Part shown: piece after piece, positions 15,283 through 24,600 of the stretch | How the letters are laid out: each line of letters starts with the position of its first letter | Numbering within the stretch: the first letter of the stretch is position 1 | Assembly: GCA_902478785.1 (NCBI GenBank) | Contig: CABSMJ010000020.1 | Location: forward strand, 1-43,388 | Reading direction: 5' to 3' | From: an uncultured Oscillospiraceae bacterium | Lineage (GTDB): Bacteria; Bacillota; Clostridia; Oscillospirales; Oscillospiraceae | Length of the DNA: 43,388 nucleotides | The notes under the pieces: generated by a model | The model's input: the letters and a program-made list of their open reading frames with translations, nothing else | Told to the model about the DNA's origin: nothing | Databases searched by the model: none | Translations under genes and position numbers: made by a program

Positions 15283-16665
15283 TTACTGTTCTTCCAGGAG
15301 CTTCTCGCCAGCCCGATAGATGTCGCCGGCGCCCACCGTCAAAATCAGGTCACCGGGCTGAGCTTGCTTGCGCAGCTCCTCCGTCACCTGGTCCAAGGTG
15401 GAGCAGTAGATGGAGCCGGGGATTTGTTTACATAAGTCGGCAGAACTGATGCCGATGGTGTTCTTTTCCCGGGCGGGGAAGATCTCCGCCACGATGGCCA
15501 CATCCGGAATCTTCAGCTCCTCCACAAACTGGTCAAACAGCGCCTTGGTCCGGGAGTAGGTGTGGGGTTGGAAAGCGCAGAGGATGCGCTTATAGCCCAT
15601 GCCCTTGGCGGTGGTCAGCAGGGCGTGGAGCTCGCCGGGGTGATGGGCATAGTCGTCATAGACCTCGGCGCCGTGGAAGCTGCCCTTGTGCTCGAAGCGG
15701 CGGCCGGCGCCGGTGAAAGAGCTCAGTCCCTTTTCCACCGCCGCGCCGGGCAGGCCCAGCACATAGGCCGAGGCCGCTGCCGCCAGGGCGTCCAATACGT
15801 TGTGCTGGCCAAAGACGTGGAGGTCCACATGGGCATAGTGCTTGCCGCGGATCACCACGTCAAAGGAGGGCGCTTCATCGGAGAAAGTCAGATGCTCCGC
15901 CGTGCAGTCTGCGCCGGGCTGGAGGCCGAAGGTGAACACGGGGTGATGGATGCCCTTGACCGAGTCCATGGCACCTTTGTCGTCGGCATTGACCACCACA
16001 TAACCCTTCTCCGGCACCAGCTCGGCAAACTCGTGGAAAGAGTGCTCCACGTCGTTCAGGTCCTTGAAAAAGTCCAGGTGGTCAGCCTCCACGTTGAGGA
16101 TCACGGCCACAGTGGGGAAGAAGCTGAGGAAGGAGTTGCAGTATTCACAGGACTCCATGATGATGGTGTCGCCATGGCCCACCCGGTAGCCGGAGTGGAG
16201 CAGAGGCAGTGTGCCGCCGATCATCACTGTGGGATCCTCCTGGGCAGCCAGGAAAATGTGGGTGCACATGGAGGTGGTGGTGGTCTTTCCGTGGGTGCCG
16301 GCAATGCAAAGGGCATTGCGGTAGCCCTGCATGATGGCGCCCCAGGCCTCAGCCCGCTCAAAGACCGGGATGCCCCGGGCGATGGCGCCGGCGATCTCCG
16401 GGTTTTCATCGTGGACGGCGGCGGTACGGATCACCAGGTCGCAGCCCCCCAGATTGTCCGCGCTGTGCCCGATGGCGACATGAATGCCCATGGAGCGCAG
16501 GTGAGCAACCGTTTCACTTTCCTTCATGTCCGAGCCCTGGACCTGCAGGCCCATGCCCTTGAGCACCTCTGCCAGGGGACACATGGAGACGCCGCCGATG
16601 CCCACTAGATGGGCGCGTTTTCCAGGGACCAGATAGGGGCGAATATTGTCAGAGTGATTGAACAT
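15283..16665 (-). CDS. murC: UDP-N-acetylmuramate--L-alanine ligase
   Basis: The 460-residue MurC adds L-alanine to UDP-MurNAc, the first amino acid of the peptidoglycan stem peptide, using ATP in the cytoplasm. Visible Mur-ligase features are the N-terminal nucleotide-binding VGIGGVSMCPLAEVL, the P-loop IAGTHGKTTTTSM near 117-129, the central NVEADHLDFF and the C-terminal DDYAHHPGEL, all in the normal order and length. The start at 16665 has AGGAAGG upstream. It is monocistronic here. Its -10 region overlaps that of the divergent cca promoter at 16705-16733. Confidence 0.97.
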   Translation of the reverse strand: MFNHSDNIRPYLVPGKRAHLVGIGGVSMCPLAEVLKGMGLQVQGSDMKESETVAHLRSMGIHVAIGHSADNLGGCDLVIRTAAVHDENPEIAGAIARGIPVFERAEAWGAIMQGYRNALCIAGTHGKTTTTSMCTHIFLAAQEDPTVMIGGTLPLLHSGYRVGHGDTIIMESCEYCNSFLSFFPTVAVILNVEADHLDFFKDLNDVEHSFHEFAELVPEKGYVVVNADDKGAMDSVKGIHHPVFTFGLQPGADCTAEHLTFSDEAPSFDVVIRGKHYAHVDLHVFGQHNVLDALAAAASAYVLGLPGAAVEKGLSSFTGAGRRFEHKGSFHGAEVYDDYAHHPGELHALLTTAKGMGYKRILCAFQPHTYSRTKALFDQFVEELKIPDVAIVAEIFPAREKNTIGISSADLCKQIPGSIYCSTLDQVTEELRKQAQPGDLILTVGAGDIYRAGEKLLEEQ

Positions 16666-16704
16666 AGGTCAAGTTCCTTCCTCAGCGGCGCAGGGCGCCG
16701 GTGA

Positions 16705-16733
16705 TTGCAAATTTGCCGGTTTCATAGTATAAT
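16705..16733 (+). promoter_or_regulatory. Promoter of the cca operon, overlapping the murC -10
   Basis: Forward strand TTGCAA (16705-16710), 17-bp spacer, TATAAT (16728-16733). On the reverse strand the same bases give TATACT (16726-16731), a likely -10 for murC, so the two divergent promoters share their -10 DNA. A second forward TATAAT stands near 16795. Confidence 0.6.
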
Positions 16734-16863
16734 GACCCCGCAAAGCACTGGAGGCTGCGGGCGAGTATCGGTTCGTAATTGGCTTCAAAACATTATAATA
16801 CGCCGCCGGGCCGAGTGCAACTACCTAATTCTATCCGTATGACACAAAAAACAACCAAGGCAG

Positions 16864-18198
16864 GTGAAAAGATTGGTGCCCATCCCCTCTTATGTGGCCC
16901 GTGTGCTGACGGAGCTGGAAGCCAGGGGCTTTCAGGCCTTCTGCGTGGGAGGCTGCGTCCGGGACTGCCTGCTGGGCAGAGTGCCGGAGGACTGGGACGT
17001 GACCACCTCCGCCCTGCCGGAGCAGACCATGGCCCTGTTTGGCCAGCAGGCGGTGCCCACAGGGCTGCGCCACGGCACAGTCACCGTGGTATCCGGCGGC
17101 AAGGGCGTGGAGGTCACCACTTTCCGGGTGGACGGCACCTATGGGGACAACCGCCATCCCGATTCCGTCACCTTCACCCGTTCCCTGCCTGAGGATCTGG
17201 CCCGGCGGGATTTCACCGTCAACGCCATGGCCATGGACCTGCGGGGCTGTATCCAGGACCCCTGGGGCGGCCAGGCCGATCTGGAGCGCAGGTGCCTTCG
17301 GTGCGTGGGGGAGCCGGAGCGGCGATTCCGGGAGGATGCCCTGCGGGTAATGCGGGGCCTGCGGTTTTCCGCCGTGCTGGGCTTTGACCTGGAGGAGGAG
17401 ACGGCGGCGGCCCTGATGCGCTGCCGGGAATTGCTGCGGCACATTGCGGCGGAGCGGCTCCGGGAGGAACTGGTGAAGCTGCTGTGCGGGCCCCAGGCGG
17501 CCCAGGTGCTGCGCCGGTGGCCCCAGGTGGTGGAGGTGATCCTGCCGGAAATCGGGCCTTTGGTGGGCTTTGACCAGCACAACCGTCATCACTGCTACGA
17601 CGTGTGGGAGCACACCCTTCACGTGCTGGACGCGGTGGAGCCGGTGCCGGTGCTGCGGTGCGCGGCGCTGTTCCACGACATGGGAAAGCCGGAGTGCTTT
17701 GCCCTGGATGAGGCGGGGGGCGGCCACTTCATGGGCCACCCGGTGGTGTCCCGCCGCATTGCCGAGGCTATCATGACCCGGCTGCGCTTTGACAACGCCA
17801 CCCGGGACCAGATCGCACTGCTGGTGGAGTGGCATGACCACCGCATCCAGACCCAGCGGGGGTTGCGCCGGGCCCTGAGTCAGCTGGGAGCAGAGAATCT
17901 GCATCTGCTGCTGGCGCTGCAGCGGGCGGACAATCTGGGCCAGGCGCCGGCCTACCAGCCCCGCCGCCAGGCAGAGCTGAAGGAGCTGGAGAAGATGCTG
18001 GAGCAGCTGTTGGCGGAGGACGCCTGCTTTTCCCTCAGGCAGCTGGCGGTGAATGGCCGGGACCTGCTGGCTCTGGGCTACCAGGGCACAGAGGTGGGAC
18101 GGATGCTGCGGTGGCTGCTGGAGCAGGTAGTGGACGGCGATTTGGACAACGACCGGGCGGCCTTACTGGACGCGGCCCGGAGAAACAGTGGAAAGTGA
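16864..18198 (+). CDS. cca: CCA tRNA nucleotidyltransferase (class II)
   Basis: A protein of up to 444 residues that adds or repairs the CCA end of tRNAs without a template. Class II features are seen in order: GGCVRDCLLG near 29-38, the metal-binding EDWDVTTS near 42-49, RRDFTVNAMAMD, EDALRVMRGLRFSA, and a C-terminal HD domain (HHCYDVWEHTLHVLDAV ... LFHDMGKP) that may have phosphatase or phosphodiesterase activity. The true start is uncertain: GTG 16864, TTG 16873 and GTG 16876 are in frame, and AGGTGA at 16862 would suit the later ones. It heads an operon with the DUF4230 and HD genes. Confidence 0.95.
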   Translation: MKRLVPIPSYVARVLTELEARGFQAFCVGGCVRDCLLGRVPEDWDVTTSALPEQTMALFGQQAVPTGLRHGTVTVVSGGKGVEVTTFRVDGTYGDNRHPDSVTFTRSLPEDLARRDFTVNAMAMDLRGCIQDPWGGQADLERRCLRCVGEPERRFREDALRVMRGLRFSAVLGFDLEEETAAALMRCRELLRHIAAERLREELVKLLCGPQAAQVLRRWPQVVEVILPEIGPLVGFDQHNRHHCYDVWEHTLHVLDAVEPVPVLRCAALFHDMGKPECFALDEAGGGHFMGHPVVSRRIAEAIMTRLRFDNATRDQIALLVEWHDHRIQTQRGLRRALSQLGAENLHLLLALQRADNLGQAPAYQPRRQAELKELEKMLEQLLAEDACFSLRQLAVNGRDLLALGYQGTEVGRMLRWLLEQVVDGDLDNDRAALLDAARRNSGK

Positions 18199-18204
18199 GC
18201 CAAT

Positions 18205-18828
18205 ATGGAAGAGACAGAAAAGAAAGAGAAAAAGAAGCCCTTCCGCCTGAAGCGGAAGCTGATGGGAGTGCTGGCCCTTGTGGTGCTGCTGGCGGTGGCC
18301 TTCGGTGCCGGAGCGGTGCTCAGCCGCCGCAGCGCAGAGCCGGTCATCACCTCCGATCTGATCGGACAGCAGCTGGAGGCTGTGTCGGAGCTGGCCACGG
18401 TGGAGTATCACTACACCAACATGGGCAAGTTTGAAAACCAGGTGGATTTTTACGGCTGGAAGGTGCCCCTGACCAAGAAGAGCTTTATCATCTCCTATGA
18501 CGGCACCATCAAGGCCGGCGTAGACCTGGAAGAGGTACAGGTGGAGGTGTCCGGCAAGACCATCACCGTGACGCTGCCGGAGGCCCAGGTGCTGTCCCAC
18601 GAGATCGACGAGGACAGCATTCAGGTCTTCGACGAGACCAAAAACGTTTTCAATCCCCTGCAGATCAGTGACTATACCGGCTTTACCGCCGACCAGAAGA
18701 AGGAAGTGGAGCAAAAGGCTCTGGACAAGGGACTTTTGCAGGAGGCCAGGGAAAAGGCCAGTGACGCGGTGGAACAGCTCTTGGAGTTGCTGCCGGGGAT
18801 GGAGGAATACACGCTGCAAGTGGAGTGA
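18205..18828 (+). CDS. DUF4230 domain membrane-anchored protein
   Basis: A 207-residue protein with a Lys/Glu-rich cytoplasmic start, one membrane helix at about 20-41 (LMGVLALVVLLAVAFGAGAV), and an outer domain of the DUF4230 type, recognisable from VEYHYTNMGKF, KKSFIISYDGTIKAGVDL and VTLPEAQVLSHEID. The C-terminus is helical and acidic. The function of DUF4230 is unknown; proteins of this kind are common in gut Firmicutes. It starts six bases after cca and its stop overlaps the next gene (GTGA), so the three genes are almost surely cotranscribed. Confidence 0.85.
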   Translation: MEETEKKEKKKPFRLKRKLMGVLALVVLLAVAFGAGAVLSRRSAEPVITSDLIGQQLEAVSELATVEYHYTNMGKFENQVDFYGWKVPLTKKSFIISYDGTIKAGVDLEEVQVEVSGKTITVTLPEAQVLSHEIDEDSIQVFDETKNVFNPLQISDYTGFTADQKKEVEQKALDKGLLQEAREKASDAVEQLLELLPGMEEYTLQVE

Positions 18829-19391
18829 GCCTGCGGCGCAGGAAAATCAGAAAGGAAGCCTTTCATTTGGAACCCATTTTTTATGCCTACACTTGGGATA
18901 TCCTGGAGCACCCCAAGTTTCGGGCGCTGCGGACCCTGCCCCACCATGGAGCGGACAACTCGGTGTATGACCACTCAGTGGCCACAGCGGAGCTGGCCTT
19001 TCGCATGGCCCGGGGGCTGGGATTTTCCGGGGAGGATGTGCGCCGGGTAACCCGGGCGGCACTGCTCCACGACTTTTTCGGTTATAACTGGCATGGCCGG
19101 GCCTATCGGCGCTATGTCCGCCGCTTTCACGGGCTGCGGCGCATCAGCCGGATGCACGCCTTCATCCACGGGCCCATTGCCGCCCAGCGTGCGGCCTTCT
19201 GGTTCGACCTGGATCAGGGCCAGCAGGAGGCCATTGCTCTGCACATGTTCCCTCTGTGTTTTCCCTTCCCCCGGCACAAGGAGGCCTGGGTGGTGACGGC
19301 GGCGGACAAGGCGGTGGCCACCCGGGAGGTGCTGGCGCTGGCGGAGCGGCGCTGCGGCTGGTGGCTGCGGCGTCTAGCGGAGGCGGTGTAA
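18825..19391 (+). CDS. HD domain protein
   Basis: A protein of up to 188 residues with an HD-type metal phosphohydrolase core: VYDHSVATAELAF supplies the first His and LLHDFFG the HD pair; HAFIHGP and a later DKAVATREV would complete the site. Such proteins hydrolyse nucleotides or cyclic nucleotides, but the substrate is not predictable. The GTG at 18825 overlaps the preceding stop codon; TTG at 18867 with AAAGGAAG upstream (product MEPIFYAYTW) is a plausible alternative start. It is the last gene of the cca operon and is followed by a strong terminator. Confidence 0.85.
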   Translation: MSLRRRKIRKEAFHLEPIFYAYTWDILEHPKFRALRTLPHHGADNSVYDHSVATAELAFRMARGLGFSGEDVRRVTRAALLHDFFGYNWHGRAYRRYVRRFHGLRRISRMHAFIHGPIAAQRAAFWFDLDQGQQEAIALHMFPLCFPFPRHKEAWVVTAADKAVATREVLALAERRCGWWLRRLAEAV

Positions 19392-19416
19392 AGCCCTCTG
19401 GTATGAGAAAAAGAAC

Positions 19417-19459
19417 AACCCCGGTCTACGGTAAAAACCGTGGACCGGGGTTCTTTTTT
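19417..19459 (+). terminator. Terminator of the cca operon
   Basis: A 15-bp stem (AACCCCGGTCTACGG pairing with CCGTGGACCGGGGTT, one G-T pair) and 6-nt loop are followed by CTTTTTT, a classical intrinsic terminator. It can also serve the convergent HAD gene. Confidence 0.9.
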
Positions 19460-19470
19460 GGAAAAAGCAC

Positions 19471-20151
19471 TTACGTGATCTCCAGCAGCTGGGGCAGGGA
19501 AGTGATCTCATAGTCGATGCGCAGGCCCTTCGGCTGGGGCGCGCCGGTGCGGTTGAACCAGCAGCAGGGGAGGCCTGCGTTGTTGGCGCCCTGGATGTCG
19601 GAGCTCAGAGAGTCTCCCACCACCAGGCACTCCTCCGGCCTGACGCCGGGCAGATGAGAGAGGACGTAGTCAAAGTAGGCCCGGGAGGGCTTGGCGGCTC
19701 CGGCCTCCTCGGAGATGAAGGCGCCCTGGATGTAGGGGGTGATAGCGCTTTGGGACAATCGGGCCCGCTGGACGGAGGCCACCGCGTTGGTGATGATGTA
19801 GAGTCGGTGGTCCTGAGCCAGGGTCCGGCACACCTCCAGGGCGTGGGGCAGCAGCACGGCGCTGCGGCCCAGGGCCTCCAGATAGACCCGGTTGCACTCC
19901 GCCGGATCACCGGGCAGGCCCAGGCGGCTTAAGTACCGGCGGAACCGCTCCACCACCAGAAATTCCTTGGTGACCTGGCCACGGTCCAGCTGGGCCCAGA
20001 GGGACTGGCTGATGGAGTCGTAAAGGGCCTGATGCTCCTCCGACCAAGGCAGGGAGCAGGTGCGGCAGAGGGTGGAAAAGGCGGCGGCGCTGGCCTGGGC
20101 AAAGTCAAAGAGGGTGTCGTCGGCGTCCAGCAGCAAAACGGGATAGCCCAT
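19471..20151 (-). CDS. HAD-superfamily hydrolase, YjjG-type nucleotidase family
   Basis: A 226-residue HAD phosphatase. Motif I is LLDADDTLF with nucleophile Asp9 and acid/base Asp11; motif II is ITNAVASVQ; the motif III lysine is in AKPSRAYFDYVL; motif IV is VVGDSLSSDIQGA. Size and the opening match the YjjG family of house-cleaning pyrimidine nucleotidases, which dephosphorylate (d)UMP-like and non-canonical nucleotides. The reading frame is open much further upstream, but ATG 20151 follows AAAGGAG at the right distance. It is divergent from dpaA. Confidence 0.88.
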   Translation of the reverse strand: MGYPVLLLDADDTLFDFAQASAAAFSTLCRTCSLPWSEEHQALYDSISQSLWAQLDRGQVTKEFLVVERFRRYLSRLGLPGDPAECNRVYLEALGRSAVLLPHALEVCRTLAQDHRLYIITNAVASVQRARLSQSAITPYIQGAFISEEAGAAKPSRAYFDYVLSHLPGVRPEECLVVGDSLSSDIQGANNAGLPCCWFNRTGAPQPKGLRIDYEITSLPQLLEIT

Positions 20152-20208
20152 AGGCATCTCCTTTCTTTTGAAAAAGCGGATGGAGCCTCCGGCCCTTTGC
20201 CGGAGGAG

Positions 20209-20238
20209 AACACATCTTCCCTGGATTACATAGCATGA
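20209..20238 (+). promoter_or_regulatory. Possible sigma-K-like promoter of dpaA-dpaB
   Basis: AACA at 20209-20212, a 15-bp spacer and ACATAGCATG at 20228-20237 loosely resemble the mother-cell sigma-K pattern (AC, then GCATAnnnTA). In Bacillus the homologous spoVF operon is transcribed by sigma-K, which makes the match plausible but not proven. A hairpin with arms CCTCCGGC/GCCGGAGG stands just upstream at 20186-20206. Confidence 0.35.
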
Positions 20239-20257
20239 AAGCGGAGGGGGAGATGGC

Positions 20258-20616
20258 ATGAAGAAAACCTTTGCCGTTCTCGGCGGAGACCGGCGGCAGA
20301 TCGAACTGGCACGTTTGCTGGCCCGGGATGGGCAGCAGGTCTTTACCTGCGCCCTGGGCCTCCCTACAGATCGGCCCCTGGAAACAGCGAGGGAGGCGGA
20401 TGTGGCGGTACTGCCCATGCCGCTTTCCAAAGAACCGGGGCTTCTAAACGGCACCCAAGTGGAGCTGGAGCAGCTCTGGGAGCTGCTGCGGCCAGAGCAG
20501 CTGCTCTGCGCCGGGCAGGTGGAAGAAGGGGTCCTTGCCGCCGCCCAAGGCCGGGGCCTGACTCTGGTGGATTACCTGAAGCGGGAGGAGCTGGCGGTGG
20601 CCAATGCGGTGCCCAC
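20258..20616 (+). CDS. dpaA: Dipicolinate synthase subunit A, 5' part (interrupted gene)
   Basis: This opens MKKTFAVLGGDRRQIELARLL, the start of DpaA (SpoVFA), which with DpaB makes dipicolinic acid from a dihydrodipicolinate-pathway intermediate in the mother cell of the sporangium. Only the N-terminal domain (about 119 codons, to NAVPT) is present. The expected continuation AEGALQVAME and the NAD(P)-binding domain are found 12.1 kb away at 32725-33213. Both parts end in the same 11 bp GCGGTGCCCAC, and joining them there gives 837 bp, exactly 279 codons including stop, without a frameshift. RBS GGAGGGGGAG precedes the ATG. No stop or frameshift has accumulated, consistent with selection for reassembly during sporulation. 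Confidence 0.93.
20606..20616 (+). repeat. Left attachment site core (attL) of the dpaA intervening element
   Basis: The 11-bp GCGGTGCCCAC is shared with 32725-32735 as a direct repeat. The central CC at 20612-20613 is the likely 2-bp crossover of a serine recombinase. Inside the element the arm 20614-20635 (CACCGCCTTACCG...GACAC) is nearly complementary to the arm at the other end. Confidence 0.88.
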
Positions 20617-20647
20617 CGCCTTACCGGTAGGACACAAAAATGCGGCC

Positions 20648-21412
20648 TCAGGGCTGCCCGCCCAGCAGGCGGGAGATATTGGCGGCGGTGAGCTTGACCT
20701 CTCGGGTCATGGACATGAGCTCGTCCTCCATACGGAAGGTGGGGCCGGCAATGCTGACGGCGGCCTGGATGGTGTGGCCCATGCCGAAGATGGGCGCTCC
20801 CACGCAGATGAGCCCCGGCTCGATCTCACCGTCGTCGATGGCGTAGCCGGTCTGCCGGGCCCGGGCCAGCTCACGGCGCAGCTGCTCCGGAGAGGAGATG
20901 GTCCGCTCCGTCAGCTGCTCCATCTCCGGCAGGGCCTTGCAGTACTCCTCCACGAATTCTTCGCTGTGGTAGGCCAGCATGATCTTGCCGCCGCTGGTGG
21001 CGTGGGCTGGGGCCCGTGTGCCCACCTTGGTGTTGCACACCACGGAGCGGAAGGTCTCCACCTTGTCCAGGTAAAAGATCTCCTTGTCCAGCATGACGCT
21101 GAGGTTGATGGTCTCCTTGACGGTGGCGGAGAGCTTTTCCAGCTCCGGTCGGGCCACGCTGCGCAGGTCCGAGTGGCTCAGCACTGTACTGGACAAAAGC
21201 AGCAGCCTGGGGCCCACCTGGTAGCTCTTACGCACCGGGTCCTGGATGAGATACCCACGCTCGGTCAGCGTGGCGATCTGGCGGTAAACGGTGGTGGTGG
21301 GCATGTGGAGCTCCTCCACCAGACGTTTAAGCGTCCATTCTGTGGTGTTGTCCATGAAACATTCCAAGATCTCCAGCGCTCGAACAATGCTGGACACCTG
21401 TTCCTTTGCCAT
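20648..21412 (-). CDS. IclR family transcriptional regulator
   Basis: A 254-residue regulator with an N-terminal winged helix (about 5-65: SIVRALEILECF ... LKRLVEELHMPTTTVYRQIATL) and a C-terminal IclR effector domain including KVGTRAPAHATSGGKIMLAY and IEPGLICVGAPIFG. IclR proteins bind small carboxylic-type metabolites and usually control a neighbouring catabolic operon. It is transcribed divergently from the PFOR-aminotransferase-dehydratase genes, so it probably regulates them. The ATG at 21412 follows GAGGT at a good distance. Its stop codon lies only about 30 bp from the left end of the element. Confidence 0.93.
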   Translation of the reverse strand: MAKEQVSSIVRALEILECFMDNTTEWTLKRLVEELHMPTTTVYRQIATLTERGYLIQDPVRKSYQVGPRLLLLSSTVLSHSDLRSVARPELEKLSATVKETINLSVMLDKEIFYLDKVETFRSVVCNTKVGTRAPAHATSGGKIMLAYHSEEFVEEYCKALPEMEQLTERTISSPEQLRRELARARQTGYAIDDGEIEPGLICVGAPIFGMGHTIQAAVSIAGPTFRMEDELMSMTREVKLTAANISRLLGGQP

Positions 21413-21453
21413 ATGTGATACCTCTTTTCTGGGGTGATTTCTTCTAGGGGCAC

Positions 21454-21482
21454 TTGACAAAACGGTGTCTTCAATATATCAT
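21454..21482 (+). promoter_or_regulatory. Promoter of the nifJ operon with overlapping inverted repeat
   Basis: TTGACA (21454-21459), a 17-bp spacer and TATCAT (21477-21482). The -35 box is part of an inverted repeat GACA-N6-TGTC (21456-21469), a candidate binding site for the divergently encoded IclR protein. A leader of about 190 nt follows, containing the hairpin TTCCGC-ATA-GCGGAA near 21570-21585. Confidence 0.65.
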
Positions 21483-21676
21483 GAACGAGGAAAAAAGGGA
21501 ATATCCAATCGGCAATTACTCCGTGCCCGCCAGGCGGCCGTTTTTTTGAAGCCAAATTCGAAAAACGATTCCGCATAGCGGAAAAATGGCGGAGAGAAAG
21601 TGACCGGGAGACGGCGAAATGAGAAGGGGCCGCCTCCCAAAGAAAAATGGTTGAATCGAAATGGGAGATGATGACT

Positions 21677-24600
21677 ATGCCGAAAAAAATCGAAGTCATG
21701 GACGGCAACCAGGCGGCGGCTTACGCCTCCTATGCCTTTACGGAGGTAGCGGGGATCTTCCCCATCACGCCCTCCTCGCCCATGGCGGAGTATGTGGATG
21801 ACTGGTCGGCCAAGGGGAAGAAGAACCTCTTCGGCCAGACGGTGGATGTGGTGGAGATGCAGTCCGAGGGCGGCGCCGCAGGTACGGTCCACGGCTCTTT
21901 GGAGGCCGGTGCTCTGACCACCACCTATACGGCCTCTCAGGGCCTGCTGCTGATGATCCCCAATATGTATAAGATCGCCGGCGAGCTGCTGCCCGGCGTG
22001 TTCCACGTCAGCGCCCGAACCGTGTCCTCCCACGCATTGTCCATCTTCGGCGACCACTCCGACGTGATGGCCTGCCGTCAGACCGGCTTTGCCTTGCTGG
22101 CCTCCGCCGGTCCCCAGGAGGTCATGGACCTGGCGGCGGTGGCCCACCTGTCCGCCATCAAGGGCCGGGTGCCCTTCCTGCACTTCTTCGACGGCTTCCG
22201 CACCTCCCACGAGATCCAGAAGATCGAGGCGCTGGACTATGACGACCTGCGTCCCCTGGTGGATATGGAGGCCCTGAACCGCTTCCGCCGCAACGCCCTC
22301 AACCCCGACCACCCGGTGGTCCGTGGCACCACCGTCAACCCCGACATCTTCTTCCAGGCCCGGGAGGCCCAAAACGAGTACTACACCCGTCTGCCGGAGA
22401 TCGTCGAGGAGTACATGGACAAGATCAGCCAGCTCACCGGACGGAACTACCGCCTCTTTGAGTACTACGGCGCCCCCGACGCCACCGATCTGGTGGTGGC
22501 CATGGGCTCCGTGGCGGACACCATCAAGGAGACGGTGGACGTGCTGACGGCCCAGGGCCGGAAGGTGGGCATGGTAAACGTACACTTGTACCGCCCCTTC
22601 TCCATGCGCCACTTCCTGGACGCTGTGCCCGAAACCGTCCGGCGCATCGCCGTGCTGGACCGGACCAAGGAGCCGGGCAGCCTGGGCGAGCCCCTCTATG
22701 AGGATGTGGTGAACCTCTATTACAAGGCGGGCCGTCCCATGGAGATCGTCGGCGGCCGCTACGGCCTGGCCTCCAAGGACACCACCCCCGCCCAGATCCT
22801 GGCAGTGTACGAGAACCTGGCCGCGCCGGAGCCCAAGAACAACTTCACCATCGGCATCGAGGACGACGTGACCTTCCTGTCATTGCCCAAGCTGCCGGAG
22901 CTGGACACCGCCTCCGATTGCACCTGCTGCAAGCTGTGGGGCCTGGGCTCCGACGGCACGGTGGGCGCCAACAAGAACACCATCAAGATCATCGGCAAGC
23001 ACACCGATCTCTATACCCAGGCCTATTTCGTCTACGACTCCAAGAAGTCCGGCGGCCTGACCCAGTCCCACCTGCGCTTCGGCAAGAACCCCATCCGCTC
23101 GGCCTATCTGGTCAACAAGGCCGACTTCGTGGCCTGCCACAACCAGGCCTATGTCCGCACCTATGACATGGTCAAGGACCTCAAGCCCGGCGGGATCTTC
23201 CTGCTCAACTGCCAGTGGAGCCCGGAGGAGCTGGACCAGCAGCTGCCCGCTAAAATGCGCCGGGCCCTGGCGGAGAAGGATGCCAAGCTCTATCTCATCG
23301 ACGCGGTGGACATCGCCGGCGGCCTGGGCCTGGGCGGCAGAGTCAACGCGGTGCTCCAGTCGGCTTTCTTCAAGCTCACCGACATCATCCCCTTCGACCA
23401 GGCTGTGACCTATATGAAGGACGCCATCCAGACCACCTATGGCCGCAAGGGTCAGGACGTGGTGGAGAAGAACTGCGCCGCCATCGACGCCGGCGCTGCC
23501 GGACTCCGGGCGGTGGAGATCCCCGAGGCCTGGAAGACGGCCCAGGAGACGGAGGAGCCTGCGAAGGCCTCTGTGCCCGACTTCATCCGCAACGTGGTGG
23601 AGCCCATCAACCGTCAGGAGGGCGACTCCCTGCCGGTGTCCATGTACCGTGACATTCCCGACGGCACCTGGCCCGTGGGTACCAGCGCCTATGAAAAGCG
23701 GGGCGTAGCCGTCCGGGTGCCCCAGTGGAACGCGGACAAGTGCATCCAGTGCAACCAGTGCTCCTTCGTCTGCCCCCACGCCGCCATCCGCCCTGTGCTG
23801 CTGGATGAGAAAGAGAAGGCAGCCGCGCCGGCGGGCTTCGGCACGGTGAGCGCCAAGGGCAAGGGCCTGGAGAAGTATGCCTACCGGATGCAGGTCTCTC
23901 CCTATGACTGCACCGGCTGCGGCAGCTGCGCCATCATCTGCCCGGTGGGCGGCGCGGCTCTGACCATGGAGCCTCTGGCCACCCAGCTGGGCGAGCACGA
24001 GAACTGGACCTACGCCACGGAGCAGGTGGCGGTGAAGAAGGACGCCGTGGACCCCTCCACCGTCAAGGGCAGCCAGTTTGCCCAGCCTCTGTTCCAGTTC
24101 TCCGGCGCCTGCGCCGGCTGCGGCGAGACCCCCTACATCAAGCTGGCCACCCAGCTCTTCGGCGACCGGATGTACATCGCCAACGCCTCCGGCTGCTCCA
24201 CCGCTTACAGCGGTTCCACCCCCTCCACTCCCTACACCGTGAACAAGGAAGGCCACGGTCCCACCTGGGCCATGTCCCTCTTTGAGGACTGCGCCGAGTA
24301 CGGCTACGGCATGCTCCTGGGCGCGGAGAAGGTCCGCTCCCGTTTGGCCGACTACGCCAAGCGCCTGGAGGGCACGTCGGTGGACAGTGAAGCCAAGGCC
24401 TACCTGGAGAAGAAGGAGAGTGAGGAGTCTGAGGCGGTGTCCCAGGCCTTCCTGAAGGCCGTGGAGGACTTTGCCCCGGCCAATGAGGAGCAGGCTCAGA
24501 TGAAGCAGTTCATCCAGGAGAACAGCGACTTCCTGCGCCGCCGGTCCTACTGGGCCTTCGGCGGTGACGGCTGGGCCTACGACATCGGCTACGGCGGACT

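Noticed and set aside
20258..21418. A 386-codon open frame running from the dpaA start through the left attachment site
   Set aside because: Only the first 119 codons match DpaA; the rest is the antisense of the IclR gene and an effect of high G+C third positions. It is a by-product of the insertion, not a fusion gene.
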